Below are positions 1-9,346 of a DNA stretch of 64,000 nt, piece after piece. Every line of letters starts with the position of its first letter. Position 1 is the stretch's first letter. Location: contig NC_089490.1 of NCBI RefSeq assembly GCF_036850765.1, positions 291,382,982 through 291,446,981 on the forward strand. Reading direction: 5' to 3'. The notes under the pieces are model-generated. The model was not told the origin of the DNA. It did not search any database and worked only from the letters and a program-made list of their open reading frames with translations. The translations under genes and the position numbers were made by a program. The DNA is from Saccopteryx bilineata. Lineage: Eukaryota > Chordata > Mammalia > Chiroptera > Emballonuridae.

Positions 1-450
1 AATGAGATGGAAGAATATACCTTGTTCTTGGCTAGGAAGAATAAATATAATCAAGATGGCTATATTACCCAAAGCAATATACAAATTTAATGCAATTCCC
101 ATCAAACTTCCAATGACATTTTTTAAAGAAATAGAGCAAAAAATCATCAGATTTATATGGAACTATAAAAATCCCTGAATAGCCAAAGCAATCCTAAAGA
201 AAAAGATTGAAGCTGGGGCATTACAATACCTGACTTCAAACTCTATTATAGGGTCACGACAATCAAAACAGCATGGTATTGACAGAAAAATAGACACTCA
301 GACCAATGGAACAGAATAGAAAGTCCAGAAATAAAACCACATATATATAGTCAAATAATTTTTGATAAAAGGGCCAACACCACACAATGCAGAAAAGAAA
401 GCCTCTTCAATAAATGGTGCTGGGAAAACTGGAAAGCCACATGCAAAAGA

Positions 451-816
451 ATGAAACTGGACTACAGTCTCTCCCCCTGTACAAAAATTAACTCAAAATG
501 GATCAAAGATCTAAACATAAGACCTGAAACAATTAAGTACATAGAAGAAGACATAGGTACTCAACTCATGGACCTGGGTTTTAAAGAGCATTTTATGAAT
601 TTGACTCCACAGGCAAGAGAAGTAAAGGCAAAAATTAATGAATGGGACTACATCAGACTAAGAAGTTTTTGCTCAGCAAGAGAAACTGATAACAAAATAA
701 ACAGAAAGCCAACTAAATGGGAAATGATATTTTCAAACAACAGCTCAGATAAGGGCCTAATATCCAAAATATACAAAGAACTCATAAAACTCAACAACAA
801 ACAAACAATCCAATAA
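451..816 (+). pseudogene. L1 ORF2 fragment (C-terminal third, first open segment)
   Basis: This 121-residue open segment is L1 ORF2 sequence, recognisable by the run [19 protein letters not shown] and the later [20 protein letters not shown], both typical of the region between the reverse-transcriptase domain and the C-terminal zinc-knuckle-like domain. The ATG is internal to ORF2 and is not a true start. The frame closes at a TAA at 814-816. The homologous reading continues in another frame from about 820, so one indel in the A/C-rich stretch at 790-812 separates it from the next segment. Confidence 0.85.
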
Positions 817-833
817 AAAAATGGGAAGAGGAT

Positions 834-1541
834 ATGAACAGACAATTCTCCCAGGAAGAAATACAAATGGCCAACAGATATATGAAAAGATGCTCATCTT
901 CTTTAGCTATTAGAGAAATGCAAATCAAAACTGCAATGAGATACCACCTCACACCTGTTAGATTAGCTATTATTAGCAAGACAGGTAATAGCAAATGTTG
1001 GAGAGGCTGTGGAGAAAAAGGAACCCTCATACACTGTTGGTGGGAATGTAAAGTAGTACAACCATTATGGAAGAAAGTATGGTGGTTCCTCAAAAAACTG
1101 AAAATAGAACTACCTTATGACCCAGCAATCCCTCGACTGGGTATATACCCCAAAAACTCAGAAACATTGATACGTAAAGACACATGCAGCCCCATGTTTA
1201 TTGCAGCATTGTTCACAGTGGCCAGGACATGGAAACAACCAAAAAGCCCATCAATAGATGACTGGATAAAGAAGATGTGGCACATATACACTATGGAATA
1301 CTACTCAGCCATAAGAAATGATGACATCGGATCATTTACAGCAAAATTGTGGGATCTTGATAACATGATACGAAGCGAAATAAGTAAATCAGAAAAAAAA
1401 CAGGAACTGCATTGTTCCATACGTAGGTGGGACATAAAAGTGAAACTAAGAGACATTGATAAGAGTGTGGTGGTTACGGGGGGAGGGAGGAATGGGAGCG
1501 GGAAAAGGGGGAGGGGGAGGGCCACAAAGAAAACAAGATAG
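834..1541 (+). pseudogene. L1 ORF2 C-terminal segment reading into the 3' UTR
   Basis: This 235-residue open segment holds the C-terminal domain of L1 ORF2. [16 protein letters not shown] carries the cysteines and histidine of the C-terminal Cys-rich motif, followed by [14 protein letters not shown] and [11 protein letters not shown]. Homology fades after about residue 190. The rest ([16 protein letters not shown]) is translated from the G-rich 3' UTR, so the original stop has probably been lost. It is a pseudogene segment and not a cellular gene. Confidence 0.85.
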
Positions 1542-1690
1542 AAGGTGACAGAGGACAATCTCACTTTGGGTGATGGGTATGCAACCTAATTGAATGACAA
1601 GATAACCTGGACTTGTTATCTTTGAATATATGTAACCTGATTTATTGATGTCACCCCATTAAAAAAATAAAATTATTATAAAAAAAATAA

Positions 1691-1870
1691 ATGTAACAAA
1701 TGATGTGAAGGATCTATATACTGAAAATGACCAGGCATTATTCAGAGATTGAAAAGACACAATGAAATGGGAAGGTATTCCATGTTTATGAATTAGAAGA
1801 ATTATGCCTTCTTTCTACTCCAACATATCAAATAGTGTGAACTATGATTAAATATCAGTGCCACCAAAAG
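1691..1870 (+). mobile_element. Older L1 ORF2 fragment
   Basis: Starting directly after the A-rich tail of the first L1, the sequence reads as a degraded L1 ORF2 stretch equivalent to KDLYTEND..., then the codons for KWEGIPC and a leucine/isoleucine-rich continuation to about 1800. It is equivalent to a part of ORF2 that also occurs at the left edge of the younger L1. This suggests the younger L1 inserted into an existing L1, but the left junction is outside the window. Confidence 0.6.
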
Positions 1871-2589
1871 GCAAAGAAATGTTATTTTCTCTGATGCAAA
1901 ATATTTCTATGTAACTGAAACCAAGTATTGAGTTCTTTCTCCCACAGTAAAATTACGCAATAAAGTAGTTGGAAAACTCATACTTTAGTATTTATCACAT
2001 TAATTTATTCATAACAATACGGTATTGGTAGTATGGTACATTATGCCTACATGTGTACACTTACTGTTGATATATTTGTAAGTATGTATGATTAGTTGAT
2101 ATTGTTATGACTGAGATTTCTTTTGAGTTATGTAAGAAATTAAGTTTGAAAAATGATTTCATTAATGGAAGAAAGCATGTCAAGGATTACTATATTTTGA
2201 TAAAATAGTATCTGTTAATGTTTAATCTATTTATATCCACTTTGATATTTTATTATTTATGGAAACATAAAATGACATGCAAAATTTTAATAGTAAAGAG
2301 ACAAGGAATATTAATCAATGATCTTCCTTATAACAAAAACCAGACAACATGGAGGAAATGGAACAGATGACCAGGAATATTAGAAGGAAGGTTAGAAGCA
2401 TGTTCTTCACCTAACTTTTATCATTTTTGGAAAACTTTAATACTGAGTCATTAAACTCACTCCAGCTATAGTCTTGCTATAATTCTTGGTGAGTTTAATA
2501 AACACAGAGACAATGATGCCAAAGCCTTGCTCTCCATTTCTTGATATATTTTCCCTTAATCTTTTTTTAAATTAATTATTTTATTTATT
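1871..2589. other. AT-rich sequence, nothing recognised
   Basis: No open frame of interest and no repeat that I recognise. It contains short A/T-rich simple stretches only. Confidence 0.5.
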
Positions 2590-2924
2590 ATTTAGGCGAG
2601 AGGAGTGATGATAGTGAGGCAGACTTCCACATATGCCCCAGCTAAAATCTACCTGACAACCCTATCTGGGGCCAATGCTGGAGTATCAAGCTATTTTTAG
2701 TGCCTGAGGCTGATGCACTGGGACCAACTGAGTTATCCTCAGTGCTTGGGGCTGACACTAAACCTAATTAAGCTACTGGCTGCAGAAGGAAAAAAAGGAG
2801 AGATGGGGGCATAGGAGGAAGTGAGAAGCAGATGGTTGCTTCTCCACTGTGCCCTATCTGGGAATTGAACTTGGGATGTCCACATGCTGGGCCAACACTC
2901 TATCTATCAAGCCACCAGCCAGGG
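2590..2924 (-). mobile_element. tRNA-derived SINE, older subfamily (type C), antisense
   Basis: Read on the minus strand it begins CCCTGGCTGGTGGCTTGAT, with a degenerate pol III B box (GTTCAATTCCC) near 2865, then the CT-rich block seen in the common SINE of this window. The middle differs from the common copies: it has the GCTGATGCACTGGGACCAA type of body also found at 7.7 kb and 44.9 kb. The A-rich tail appears as T-rich sequence near 2570-2595. Divergence is visibly higher than in the type A copies. Confidence 0.8.
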
Positions 2925-4574
2925 TAATTTTTCTTTAATCTTTATGTTTCAATACATGTCAACCACCCACTCACATGATCATACCCTAGACCTTATTTCT
3001 AACAACTTTACTTTTCCAATATCTGATGTGAAAGAATATTTTTCATCTCTGTAATGTCTAAATTCTTAAGTGATTGACACAGAAGGGTTCACCATTCTTA
3101 ATGATGTCATGCAATTTTATGGCTTAAATACCTTCTCTATGCTTATAAACCCAGTTTATAAGCCTACTCTTGTACTTATCATATCACTTTAAGAAATTTT
3201 ACTAAATTCTATGCTACGTTCTCTGCTACTCCACTAAAAGACACTTCACATCAACAACCTTTGATCTACCTATTTTCTACATCAAATACTATACTTTGTC
3301 AATCTATTTTATTTTAGTAAAGGATTATCTACTCCTAACCTTCTATGGTTCATCATCTAAAGGAAAAATATACATTAATCACTGCTACTATTTCCTTTGT
3401 TTCTACTGACTTGTAATCTTTCATAATACTCTAAAGCTTCTATTATCCAGAATCTCAGCACTTCTAGTCATATGAATTGCTACTACCTTGCTTCTAGCTA
3501 CAATTTTTATTTACCTAAATTACTTCAAAGCTTCCTAAATGTTCTCTCTATTCAACACTTGCCCCTTTAAATAATTTTTAGCCCTAGGTCAGTTATAAAA
3601 ATATTGAGATCAATTAAGATCATGATTTATAAATTTCTAATAATGACACTCAATATTATTATAGTGAGCTGGAATGTTCTAAATGTTGTTGCCCTTTCAA
3701 TCTTTCCATTCCTTTCTATAAACACTCTGTGTTTCCATTCCTTTCTGTAAATTAGTGAGGGAATATGCAATATCAGTCAGGTTTTTATCATATACATCTA
3801 TGAGGAGATGATAATTGAACTTTAAACTGCATGACCAGAAGGGGTAAATATTTTTCAGAGAGAACAACATGCAAATATAAATAACTGAAGCAGAACATCC
3901 TCAAATGTAGAATATATTGATTCTTATTTTGCCCACAAATTTATCCAACCTTCAACAAAACTCCAATCGCTATACTAGTATTGTTTCTCTATTTTATATT
4001 AGATTATCAAGTCCAATTACTGTAAATTGGCTCGAGTAAAAGCAGTTTAGAAGATATTCAGTATTATGTTGGTATGGAGAAGAAAGCACAATGCTAAAAC
4101 TCTGAGCTTGACATATAATAAGGGATAACTTGTGCTTTAGGTAATGTATATGCCATCCTAGACTTTGATATTTGTTATGTTGCAGTGCTACACAGTGTAA
4201 GCAGATATGCCTGGGCACTACAGAAAGACAGATATTTCTGCAAGGGATCTAGTTTCTTCTTTCCTGTTGCTCTGCTATCGACTTGAATATTGTCCTCATC
4301 TACATGTTCAAAGCACGGAGGAGAGTGGAGAGACAATGGTATTATTTTAATGACAAGACAGAAGTTCCAGTTATTTATTTTGTTTAACAACCTATTGGTC
4401 AGAAATTAGTGACATAACTAATTTTGCTGCAAGTAGAGTTGTATGGAATCTGTTTCTTAGTGTCATATAAAGTTAAAATTTGTGAATTCTTTATGAAACA
4501 GATAAAGGTTGACAAAATATTATAAGACAATGAGCATTATCTGACAGACCATGAAAAAAAAGAACTGTCATGAT
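2925..4574. other. No gene or clear repeat seen
   Basis: AT-rich sequence with a slightly C-richer part at 2950-3560 that may be an old degraded repeat. Short open frames at 3994-4390 on the minus strand have no recognisable motif. Confidence 0.45.
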
Positions 4575-4670
4575 ACTGCAAAGAAGTTTCCACATGCCCT
4601 TTGGCAATCAGTCTGTACCCTACCTTTTGAGCATTGCTGGTTTGTTTCCTATCACTGTATGTCGGGAGCC

Positions 4671-4905
4671 GATCCACAACTGCTGGCTGACAAGGTCACA
4701 GCAGGAGAAGACCCACAACTGCTGGCTGACAAGGTCACAGCAGAAGAAGACCCACAACTGCTGGCTGACAAGGTCACAGCAGAAGAAGACCAAAAACTGC
4801 TGACTGACAAAGTCACAGCAGAGAAGACCAATGGCTGCGGAGTGACAAAGTCACTGCAGTGAAGACCAATGGCTGTGGGGTGACAAAGTCACCACAAAGG
4901 ATAGG
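4671..4905. repeat. 39-bp tandem repeat at the 5' end of the LTR
   Basis: The motif CCACAACTGCTGGCTGACAA recurs at 4674, 4713 and 4752, exactly 39 bp apart, with a fourth diverged copy at 4791. Two shorter, more diverged units follow (GACCAATGGCTG near 4826 and 4863). The unit carries a conserved GACAAGGTCACAGCAG core. Because 39 is a multiple of three, the array is open in two frames, producing a false 13-residue protein repeat. Repeats in U3 are commonly enhancers in retroviruses, but that role here is inference. Confidence 0.92.
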
Positions 4906-5993
4906 CACAACGATACTCCCCCCCTTTGACTTTTTGAATTAATCTGGCCTTATATCCCCCCTTTTCTGGGTGTGTGCTATTATTTGTGGCACAGGGATAA
5001 TAGTACCGTGCTTTCCCTGTAGATTCGTAGTGATTTCTTTGGAAATGAGAAAGAGGGTGTGAGTTCCACAGAAAAGCCTGTAAGCCCCTTGAACTGGGCT
5101 CATAGACATAAGAGGCTGCTATGATATCCCTCGTAAAGGGTTAAGTTTGTAGGAGAATTCCTTCTTAATCATGTTAAAAAGAATAGATTGACTTGTGAAT
5201 GGTTAGGAGGCAGTGGCTGTGCACAGAGCACCCTTCGACCTTCACTTAACATTTTTTCCTCCCTAGCCTTTTCATGTGATAAGTAGAGAAACATTCCTTT
5301 CTTCTTTGATCTGCAAATAGTGGTATATTCTGAGAAGAATAGAGTCAAAACTTAACTAGTGTTTAAATATAATAAAATAGTAATATTTGACTAGACAATA
5401 GTATCTTAGGTAAGGTATAGTAGGATGGCCCATTGTGTGGCCTAGAATGAGAGCGTAGTCAGCAAGATAAGAATGTTTTACTAAGAGAATTGTCTTTTGA
5501 CTAAAGGCAATTGCTAGGCTTTCTCAATGAGATGTTCTCATGAGATTTAAAAATGAAGGGAAATCCATGGAATGTCTTGTGTTGCTGCTGGGCTATCTTG
5601 CAAGTGCACTCTGCATATCTTTGGGTGAAAGCTATTCTTGATGTTATGTTAATTTCTTTAGAGGCAAGCCTTTTAGAATCTTGTGAGAAAAAGTAGGACA
5701 TTGCATAAACCCAAGGCCATTTACCTGAGCAAGCGGTGGTCCATTGTTAGTCGTCTGCTAAATCTCTCTCTGCCCCTTAACTCACAACAGTAGTAAAGTT
5801 AGTTAACTTTTAGAACTAATACTCTAAAAGCTTTTACTAATGCTGTTATCACTATTCAAGTTATTTTGTATTTTGAATGATTTGCTACCTGATTGTGACT
5901 CATAGATGTAAATTAACTGTTATCTGGAAACATGCAAACATAGTGAAACAAAAGTAATAATTAACACCATGTGATTGTAACTCGGTGTGCGTG

Positions 5994-6000
5994 TATAAAA
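5994..6000 (+). promoter_or_regulatory. TATA box of the LTR
   Basis: TATAAAA lies about 68 bp upstream of the AATAAA and about 160 bp before the LTR end, where a retroviral U3/R promoter is expected. Transcription would start near 6025. Confidence 0.6.
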
Positions 6001-6061
6001 AGGGAGCTATACTAGCATTTGAGAGAGATGCCTGGCAGTAAATGCTAACCGCTAACCGGAG

Positions 6062-6067
6062 AATAAA
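6062..6067 (+). terminator. Poly(A) signal of the LTR
   Basis: AATAAA located between the TATA box and the GC-rich U5-like end, in the position expected for the R region of a class II LTR. Confidence 0.6.
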
Positions 6068-6793
6068 GAGAAAGAAAAGAATTCGGCTCTCTCACTCCGT
6101 TTTCGCTGACGCCGTCTCCTCCTGTGGGACCCCTGGATCACCGCCGGGGCTGGACCCCGGCAACTGTAGTTTTGAATTTTCTAGAATTTCATGAATATAG
6201 AAACATATAATATTTGTTTCATGAATGACTATATCACTGAGAGTAGTTTGTTTGATATTTATCTATACTTGTGCATGTACAAGAATCCATTCATTTTTAT
6301 TGCTGAACATTTCTCTATTACATAGACACACCTCAATTTGTTGAACTCTTAGTTAATTCACATTAGAGATGTTTCTAGTTTTTTGCTGCTATGAATAAAG
6401 TGGTCAAAAACATTTACTAACATTTTAATGTGGACGTGTGTTTTCATTTTATCTGGGTAAACATCTAGGAATGTGATTGGTGAGTCATTGGGTACGTATG
6501 TATTTATTCTTTTTAGAAATAACCAAACAGTTTTCCAAAGTGGTTGCATCCTTTTTCATGTTGGCCTAAAATGTATGAGTTCCATTTTCTTCCCATCTTT
6601 ATCAATAGTTGATGGTGTCAGGTTTTTGTTTCTTTTGTTTTATTTTGGTAATTTTATATGGTATGTCATTGAGTTTTTAATTTGCATTTCTGTAATACAT
6701 AAGGTAATTGAGCATTTTGTATGTGCTAATTTGCTATTTTTGTGAATGAATCTGTTCAAATCATTAGCCCTTTTTAAAAAATCCAGATGTTTG

Positions 6794-7130
6794 GCCTGAC
6801 CAGGCGGTGGCGCAGTGGATAGAGCAATGGACTGGGATGTGGAGAGCCCAGGTTCGAGAACCAGAGGTCGCCAGCTTGAGCACGGGCTCATCTGGTTTGA
6901 GCAAAAGCTCACCAGCTTGGACCCAAGGTCGCTGGCTCGAGCAAGGGGTTACTCGGTCTGCTAAAGGCCCGTGATTAAGGCATATATGAGAAAGCAATCA
7001 ATGAACAACTAAGATGTCGCAAGGAAAAACTGATGATTGATGCTTCCCATCTCTCTCCGTTCCTGTCTATCTGTTTCTATCTATCCCTCTCTCTGACTCT
7101 CTGTTTCTGTAAAAAAAAAAAAAAAAAAAA
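6794..7130 (+). mobile_element. tRNA-derived SINE, type B, with TSD
   Basis: Begins GCCTGACCAGGCGGTGGCGC (tRNA-like head with GTGGATAGAGCA and a B-box-like GGTTCGAGA), continues with the repeated GCCAGCTTGAGC modules and the GAGAAAGCAATCAATGAACA segment, and ends in a CT-rich stretch and about 20 A. The flanking duplication AAAAAATCCAGATGTTTG (6776-6793 and about 7125-7143) is essentially perfect, so the insertion is not old. It lies inside the antisense L1. Confidence 0.92.
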
Positions 7131-7663
7131 ATCCAGATGTTTGTCAGTACAGTATTGAATTTTAAGAGCGCATTATATTTTCTGCATGGAAATCATTATT
7201 GAATATTTATTTCTCAAATACTTTTTAATCTATAGTTTATCTTTTTATTTTCTTATATTATTAGGAGAACACATGTATTTAATTTCGGCAAAGTCCAAAT
7301 TTATATTTAGGGCTTTTTAAATCTTATTTAAGAAGTATTTACCTGTTCCAATGTCATTAGCATTCTTTCCTGTTTTGTTTTTTTTTTGTAAAAGTTTTAC
7401 ATTGTTGATTTAAAAATTTAAGTCTGTAATCCACTTCAATTTAATTTTGCATGAGATTAAATTGAGATTCATATTATTCGATTTGCTTAACCAATTATTC
7501 TAGTGGATTTGTTTAAACAACTATCCTTTCCTTATTTAATTACCTTGCAATTTTATTGAAAATCAATTAACTACATGGGTACAGGTCTGTTTCTAATGAT
7601 ATAATATCTATTATATTCCACTAAGTTTTATTTCATTTTTATAATATTTTAATTAATTTATTT

Positions 7664-7993
7664 GTTATTTTTTTTCAAGTGAGAGGAGGAGAGAAAGACC
7701 CCCGCATGAGCCCCAGTAGGATCTACGCATTAGCTCCTATCTGAGGCTGATATTCTGCCCATCTGGGTCCATAATAGCAACCAAGTAACTTTTAACACCT
7801 GAGGTAAAGGCTCCACTGAGCCATCCTCAGTTCCTGGGGCTAATGCACTCAAACCAATCAAGCCATTGCTGTGGGAGGAAAAAATTGGTGGTGGCAAGGG
7901 TTGGATGGTTACTTCTCCTGTGTGCCCTGACTGGGAACCTGGAACATCCACATGCCAGGCCAACACTCTACCACTGAGCAAACTAGCCAGGGC
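7664..7993 (-). mobile_element. tRNA-derived SINE, type C, antisense
   Basis: The minus strand begins GCCCTGGCTAGTTTGCTCAG, a tRNA-like head, then a CT-rich block and the type C body (AATGGCTTGATTGGTTTGAG). Its T-rich tail side is at 7664-7680. It is inserted in the antisense L1: L1 sequence resumes at 7994. Confidence 0.85.
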
Positions 7994-8045
7994 TAATTAT
8001 TATTTCTATTATTTTGCCAGTACCATATCATGACAGACTGCTCAT

Positions 8046-8943
8046 GTAATATTCTTTAAAAAAGTAAAAACTTCAGACTGAGAAATGATATTCAACAGCT
8101 AATTTGCTTCCACAAAGTCTGATGACCACATTGTGGGAATAAAGCTTGTTAATTACTTTTATGCTAAGATACTTTATTTACCTTCTTTGCCTTGCATAGT
8201 GAACACTGGTAATGTCCTTTATAGAATCAGTTATGCACACACTTTGTTCTCTAGTCCAATTGGGTTTAGGTACTAGCATAAGATTGGAAGCCATATGTTT
8301 AGTGTTTCTATCCCTTCCCTGCCTTGTGTCAGTGCTGGAAGAGCTAAAATACTCTGCCACCTCTTAGAAAGTCTTTCTTCTGAGTTTCCAGAAATTGTTG
8401 GGTTCATATAACCTCATGCTCTCTTATTTCTTCAGGTTTGTAGTGGTTCCAAATTCCCACTATTTCTATTTCATAAGTGATTCAACATCCATGCTATTTT
8501 CTTTACCCTTCTCTTATATCTTTCTAAAGGGTCTTTTCAGAATGGTATCTGTTTTTTGCTGGGTTTCCGGACTGAAACAGACACCCTTAGAGATCCAATG
8601 AAGTATAGAATAATTCTAATTAGTAAAAGCCAGTTCTAAAATAGTTATCTAGGATATGTGCATAAACCAGCTCTAGAGTTTAATAAATGAAAAGAGGATG
8701 CTAATTAACACACATTGGTCACTTGGCTTTCAGTCCTCTTACAGAAGACAAGAAATCAGTCACCAATAATAATGAATCCCAGAGCTAATGTCTGATAAGG
8801 ACTCAACAGTGACAATACCAGGAGACTAAGGTAAGATTTTTTACTCCTTTATTATTTTCTGTGAGTCAAAATGTTTGACAAATGATGAAACCCAGTTCTG
8901 TATTCTTTGGACCTGATTTACAATGTGAAAAGTAAGTTTTCTT
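8046..8943. other. No gene or clear repeat seen
   Basis: Moderately AT-rich, apparently single-copy sequence. Small open frames at 8178-8360 and 8395-8601 have no recognisable motif. Confidence 0.45.
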
Positions 8944-9346
8944 TTTTCTTTTTTTTTTTTTTTGTATTTTTCTGAAGCTGGAAATGGGGAGAGACAGTCA
9001 GACAGACTCCCGCATGTGCCCGACAGGGATCCACCTGGCACGCCCACCAGGGGCGATGCTCTGCCCACCAGAGGGCAATGCTCTGCCCCTTGGAGGGGTT
9101 GCTCTGCCGCGACCAGAGCCACTCTAGCGCCTGGGGCAGAGGCCAAGGAGCCATCCCCAGCGCCCGGGCCATCTTTGCTCCAATGGAGCCTTGGCTGTGG
9201 GAGGGGAAGAGAGAGACAGAGAGGAAGGAGGGGGTGGGGGTGGAGAAGCAAATGGGCGCTTCTCCTATGTTCCCTGGCCGGGAATCGAACCCAGGTCCCC
9301 CGCATGCCAGGCCAACGCTCTACCGCTGAGCCAACCGGCCAGGGCC
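8944..9346 (-). mobile_element. tRNA-derived SINE, type A (Rhin-1-like), antisense
   Basis: The minus strand begins GGCCCTGGCCGGTTGGCTCA with a B box (GGTTCGATTCC, near 9285), then GAAGCGCCCATTTGCTTCTC, a pyrimidine block, the ATTGGAGCAAAGATGG module, several 20-24-bp CACCAGGGGGC-type units, and the tail TTTTTCTGAAGCTGG with a T-run at 8950-8963 (plus-strand view). Flanks share an imperfect AAGTTTTCTT/AATTTTCTT duplication. The 141-154-residue frames here are by-products of the GC-rich body. Confidence 0.95.

Larger units (their letters stand above)
1..1690 (+). mobile_element. L1 (LINE-1) 3' part: broken ORF2 end plus 3' UTR
   Basis: The sequence matches the end of L1 ORF2, the endonuclease/reverse transcriptase of non-LTR retrotransposons. 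The left edge reads as the region after the reverse-transcriptase core, with residues such as [21 protein letters not shown]. The reading frame has stops near 177, 319 and 334, then stays open at 451-816, shifts frame near 810, and is open again at 834-1541. The last segment carries the typical C-terminal signature of L1 ORF2 ([16 protein letters not shown], then [13 protein letters not shown], then [10 protein letters not shown]). The tail holds a G-rich 3' UTR (about 1478-1521) and ends in an A-rich stretch near 1660-1690. Stops and frameshift make this copy dead. Its 5' part lies outside the window. It directly abuts an older L1 fragment and may have inserted into it. Confidence 0.93.
4660..6162 (+). 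mobile_element. Solo LTR, class II (ERV2/betaretrovirus-like)
   Basis: The element begins TGTCGGGAGCC and ends GGACCCCGGCA, an imperfect terminal inverted repeat with TG...CA ends. It is flanked by a perfect 6-bp duplication ACTGTA at 4654-4659 and 6163-6168; 6 bp is the usual duplication of class II retroviruses. It is 1503 bp, long for an LTR but comparable to long betaretroviral LTRs. The U3-like part starts with a 39-bp tandem array. A TATA box (5994-6000), poly(A) signal (6062-6067) and a GC-richer U5-like end follow in the expected order. No internal retroviral sequence lies on either side, so recombination between two LTRs has removed the provirus. It sits inside an old L1. Confidence 0.9.
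4575..8045 (-). mobile_element. Old antisense L1, split by one solo LTR and two SINEs
   Basis: On the minus strand this is an L1 3' region running from ORF2 (right) to the 3' UTR (left). L1 pieces are 4575-4659, 6163-6793, 7131-7663 and 7994-8045. Evidence includes a minus-strand stretch at 6358-6549 reading QPLWKTVWLFLKR, a piece at 6640-6700 resembling ITEMQIKNSMTYH, and the antisense landmark around 7520-7600 (ACCTTGCAATTTTATTGAAA) that resumes at 8010 (TGCCAGTACCAT) after the SINE. The 4600-4659 piece joins smoothly to 6163 once the LTR is removed. The copy is heavily decayed. Confidence 0.75.

Noticed and set aside
4551..4862. Open frame with a 13-residue repeat (DPQLLADKVTAEE)
   Set aside because: It is the 39-bp LTR array read in frame; the same array is open in a second frame. 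No gene context or conserved motif.
4660..6162. Possible complete endogenous retrovirus
   Set aside because: Only one LTR with its own 6-bp duplication; no gag, pol or env similarity in the flanks, which are L1.
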